Of a DNA stretch of 59,616 nt, positions 58,797 through 59,616 are shown in pieces. Numbering within the stretch: position 1 is the first letter of the stretch; each line of letters begins with the position of its first letter. The notes under the pieces were generated by a model. The model searched no databases. It was not told the DNA's origin and saw only the letters and a program-made list of their open reading frames with translations. This DNA comes from Cumulibacter sp047975195 (GTDB taxonomy: Bacteria; Actinomycetota; Actinomycetes; Mycobacteriales; Antricoccaceae): NCBI GenBank assembly GCA_047975195.1, contig JBKEDB010000074.1:1-59616 (forward strand). Direction: 5' to 3'. The position numbers were made by a program, and so were the translations under genes.

Positions 58797-59453
58797 ATGC
58801 GTCTCGTAATCGCGACCTGCGAGGTCGACTACGCCGGGCGGCTATCTGCCCATCTACCCAAGGCGAAGCGACTACTCCTGGTCAAGAATGACGGCTCGGT
58901 CCTGGTGCACTCGGACTCCGGCTCCTACAAGCCGCTGAACTGGATGTCTCCGCCGTGCAAGCTCACCGAGGGCGCCGACGAGTGGGTGGTCAAGGCGAAA
59001 TCCGGCGATTCACTGCACATCCGTATTCACGAAGTGCATTCAGACACATCGCACGAACTCGGCGTCGATCCCGGATTGACCAAAGACGGTGTCGAGGCGC
59101 ACCTGCAGGAGTTGTTGGCGCTACACGTCGATTCGCTGGGCTCGGGGATGCGGTTGGTCCGGCGCGAGTACCCCACGCCGATCGGTCCAGTGGACATCAT
59201 GTGCAAGGACGCCACCGGATCGGTTGCGGTCGAGGTGAAGCGGGTCGTAGAGATCTCCGCGGTCGAACAGCTCACCCGGTACCTCGAATTGCTCAATCGC
59301 GACACGAAGATCGCTCCGGTGCGCGGCGTCCTGGCCGGCAACGTCATCAAGCCGCAGGCGCGCACCCTGGCTACGGACCGCGGCATCGACTGCGTGCTGA
59401 CCGACTACGACGAACTGCGCGGACTGAGTGACCCCACCGAGCGCCTGTTCTGA
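58797..59453 (+). CDS. nucS: mismatch-specific endonuclease NucS/EndoMS
   Basis: Starting at ATG 58797 (GGAGAG about 6 nt upstream) the protein has 218 residues: the N-terminal DNA-binding domain (MRLVIATCEVDYAGRLSAHLP), a linker at about 112, and the C-terminal RecB-like nuclease with GPVDIMCKD (catalytic Asp) and VAVEVKRVVEISAVEQLTRYLEL (Glu-x-Lys). NucS cuts both strands at mismatches and provides the MutS/MutL-independent mismatch repair of most actinobacteria. A long upstream open frame is antisense to the aldehyde dehydrogenase. A hairpin at 59484 follows. Confidence 0.96.
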   Translation: MRLVIATCEVDYAGRLSAHLPKAKRLLLVKNDGSVLVHSDSGSYKPLNWMSPPCKLTEGADEWVVKAKSGDSLHIRIHEVHSDTSHELGVDPGLTKDGVEAHLQELLALHVDSLGSGMRLVRREYPTPIGPVDIMCKDATGSVAVEVKRVVEISAVEQLTRYLELLNRDTKIAPVRGVLAGNVIKPQARTLATDRGIDCVLTDYDELRGLSDPTERLF

Positions 59454-59483
59454 TATGTAGCCACCGCTTGTCAAGGGCAGGGT

Positions 59484-59523
59484 GAGGCGCCGCCGGGTTC
59501 GTGAGGCCCGGCGGCGCCTCTTT
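59484..59523 (+). terminator. strong hairpin terminator after nucS
   Basis: GAGGCGCCGCCGGG and CCCGGCGGCGCCTC form a perfect 14-bp stem with a 9-nt loop, followed by TTT. It begins 31 nt after the nucS stop. The remaining bases to 59616 show no gene or feature that I can identify. Confidence 0.85.
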
Positions 59524-59616
59524 GCTTCGTCGAGGTGGCTGGTGAGCGTGTCGTTGGCGACGCGCGGTCAGACTGATATGCGCGGGTTGGTTACCGCAGG
59601 ACGGGGTTTCGGCTGG

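Noticed and set aside
1..59616. CRISPR array, tRNA, rRNA, insertion sequence or prophage
   Set aside because: I looked for repeat-spacer patterns, transposase or integrase motifs and tRNA-like sequence and saw none. A short tRNA could still be missed by eye.

Overview
The window is about 60 kb of high-GC chromosomal DNA from an actinobacterium (Actinomycetota). It encodes mostly core metabolism and contains no insertion sequence, prophage, CRISPR array, rRNA or tRNA that I could recognise. Lineage markers include NucS mismatch endonuclease, PimB-type mannosyltransferase, the QcrCAB/CtaE respiratory cluster, GlgE/maltokinase, a mycothiol-dependent-isomerase-type protein, class II DAHP synthase and a DivIVA/FilP-like coiled-coil protein. 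Gene order, as I remember it, matches two separate blocks of Mycobacterium tuberculosis (roughly Rv2178c-Rv2196 and Rv1321-Rv1327c) and also Streptomyces neighbourhoods (glkA region; FilP region). It is therefore probably a relative of the Mycobacteriales/Nakamurellales/Frankiales rather than either of those genera; the species cannot be read from the sequence.

Layout. 1-5.7 kb: start of rpsA (minus), a methyltransferase, etfB-etfA (minus; etfB carries an in-frame TAG), a cytosolic-looking 5'-nucleotidase and a small membrane protein. 5.8-14.9 kb: a lipid module (flippase-like protein, patatin, acyltransferase), DAHP synthase, an Rv2179c-like RNase, glycerol kinase, PlsC, an esterase and a membrane protein. 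14.9-21.9 kb: ROK glucokinase, a 58-residue protein, an ArsA-derived protein without a P-loop, an SRPBCC protein, FadD15-like ligase, PimB, and an NlpC/P60 hydrolase behind a c-di-AMP (ydaO) riboswitch. 22-31 kb: exonuclease/GIY-YIG protein, AsnC-like protein, TrpD, a receiver-like protein, CtaG-type protein, CtaE and QcrC-QcrA-QcrB, ending in a strong terminator. 31-33.7 kb: a FrnE/DsbA protein with Gly-Cys tails, enoyl-CoA hydratase, ABC ATPase. 33.8-41.8 kb: pseudokinase, FHA protein, GlgE, maltokinase, GlgB. 41.9-45.1 kb: zinc metallopeptidase lipoprotein, CnoX/YbbN-like protein, mycothiol-dependent isomerase family protein. 45.2-51.9 kb: acyl-CoA mutase large subunit, MarR regulator, MeaB GTPase, thiolase, methylmalonyl-CoA epimerase, crotonyl-CoA carboxylase/reductase. 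51.9-59.6 kb: FilP-like protein, zinc-ribbon-like protein, FAAL-like ligase, double 3-hydroxyacyl-CoA dehydrogenase, aldehyde dehydrogenase, NucS.

How it fits together: EtfAB, enoyl-CoA hydratase, hydroxyacyl-CoA dehydrogenase, thiolase, Ccr, epimerase, acyl-CoA mutase and MeaB form a short-chain acyl-CoA network that feeds electrons to the bc1-aa3 chain encoded nearby. GlgE-Mak-GlgB build alpha-glucan from maltose-1-phosphate. The acyltransferases, patatin, flippase and PimB serve the envelope. At least nine genes have a TANNNT hexamer 6-7 nt before the start codon and no Shine-Dalgarno sequence, which suggests many leaderless mRNAs.

The points most worth a second look are the amber codon in etfB, the P-loop-less ArsA relative with a possible CUG start, the pseudokinase/FHA pair beside glgE, the Cys-tailed FrnE protein, the palindromes before etfB and the mutase gene, and an rpsA leader able to pair with its own ribosome-binding site. 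I found no clearly new multi-gene defence or signalling system. The window is mostly conserved core genome.
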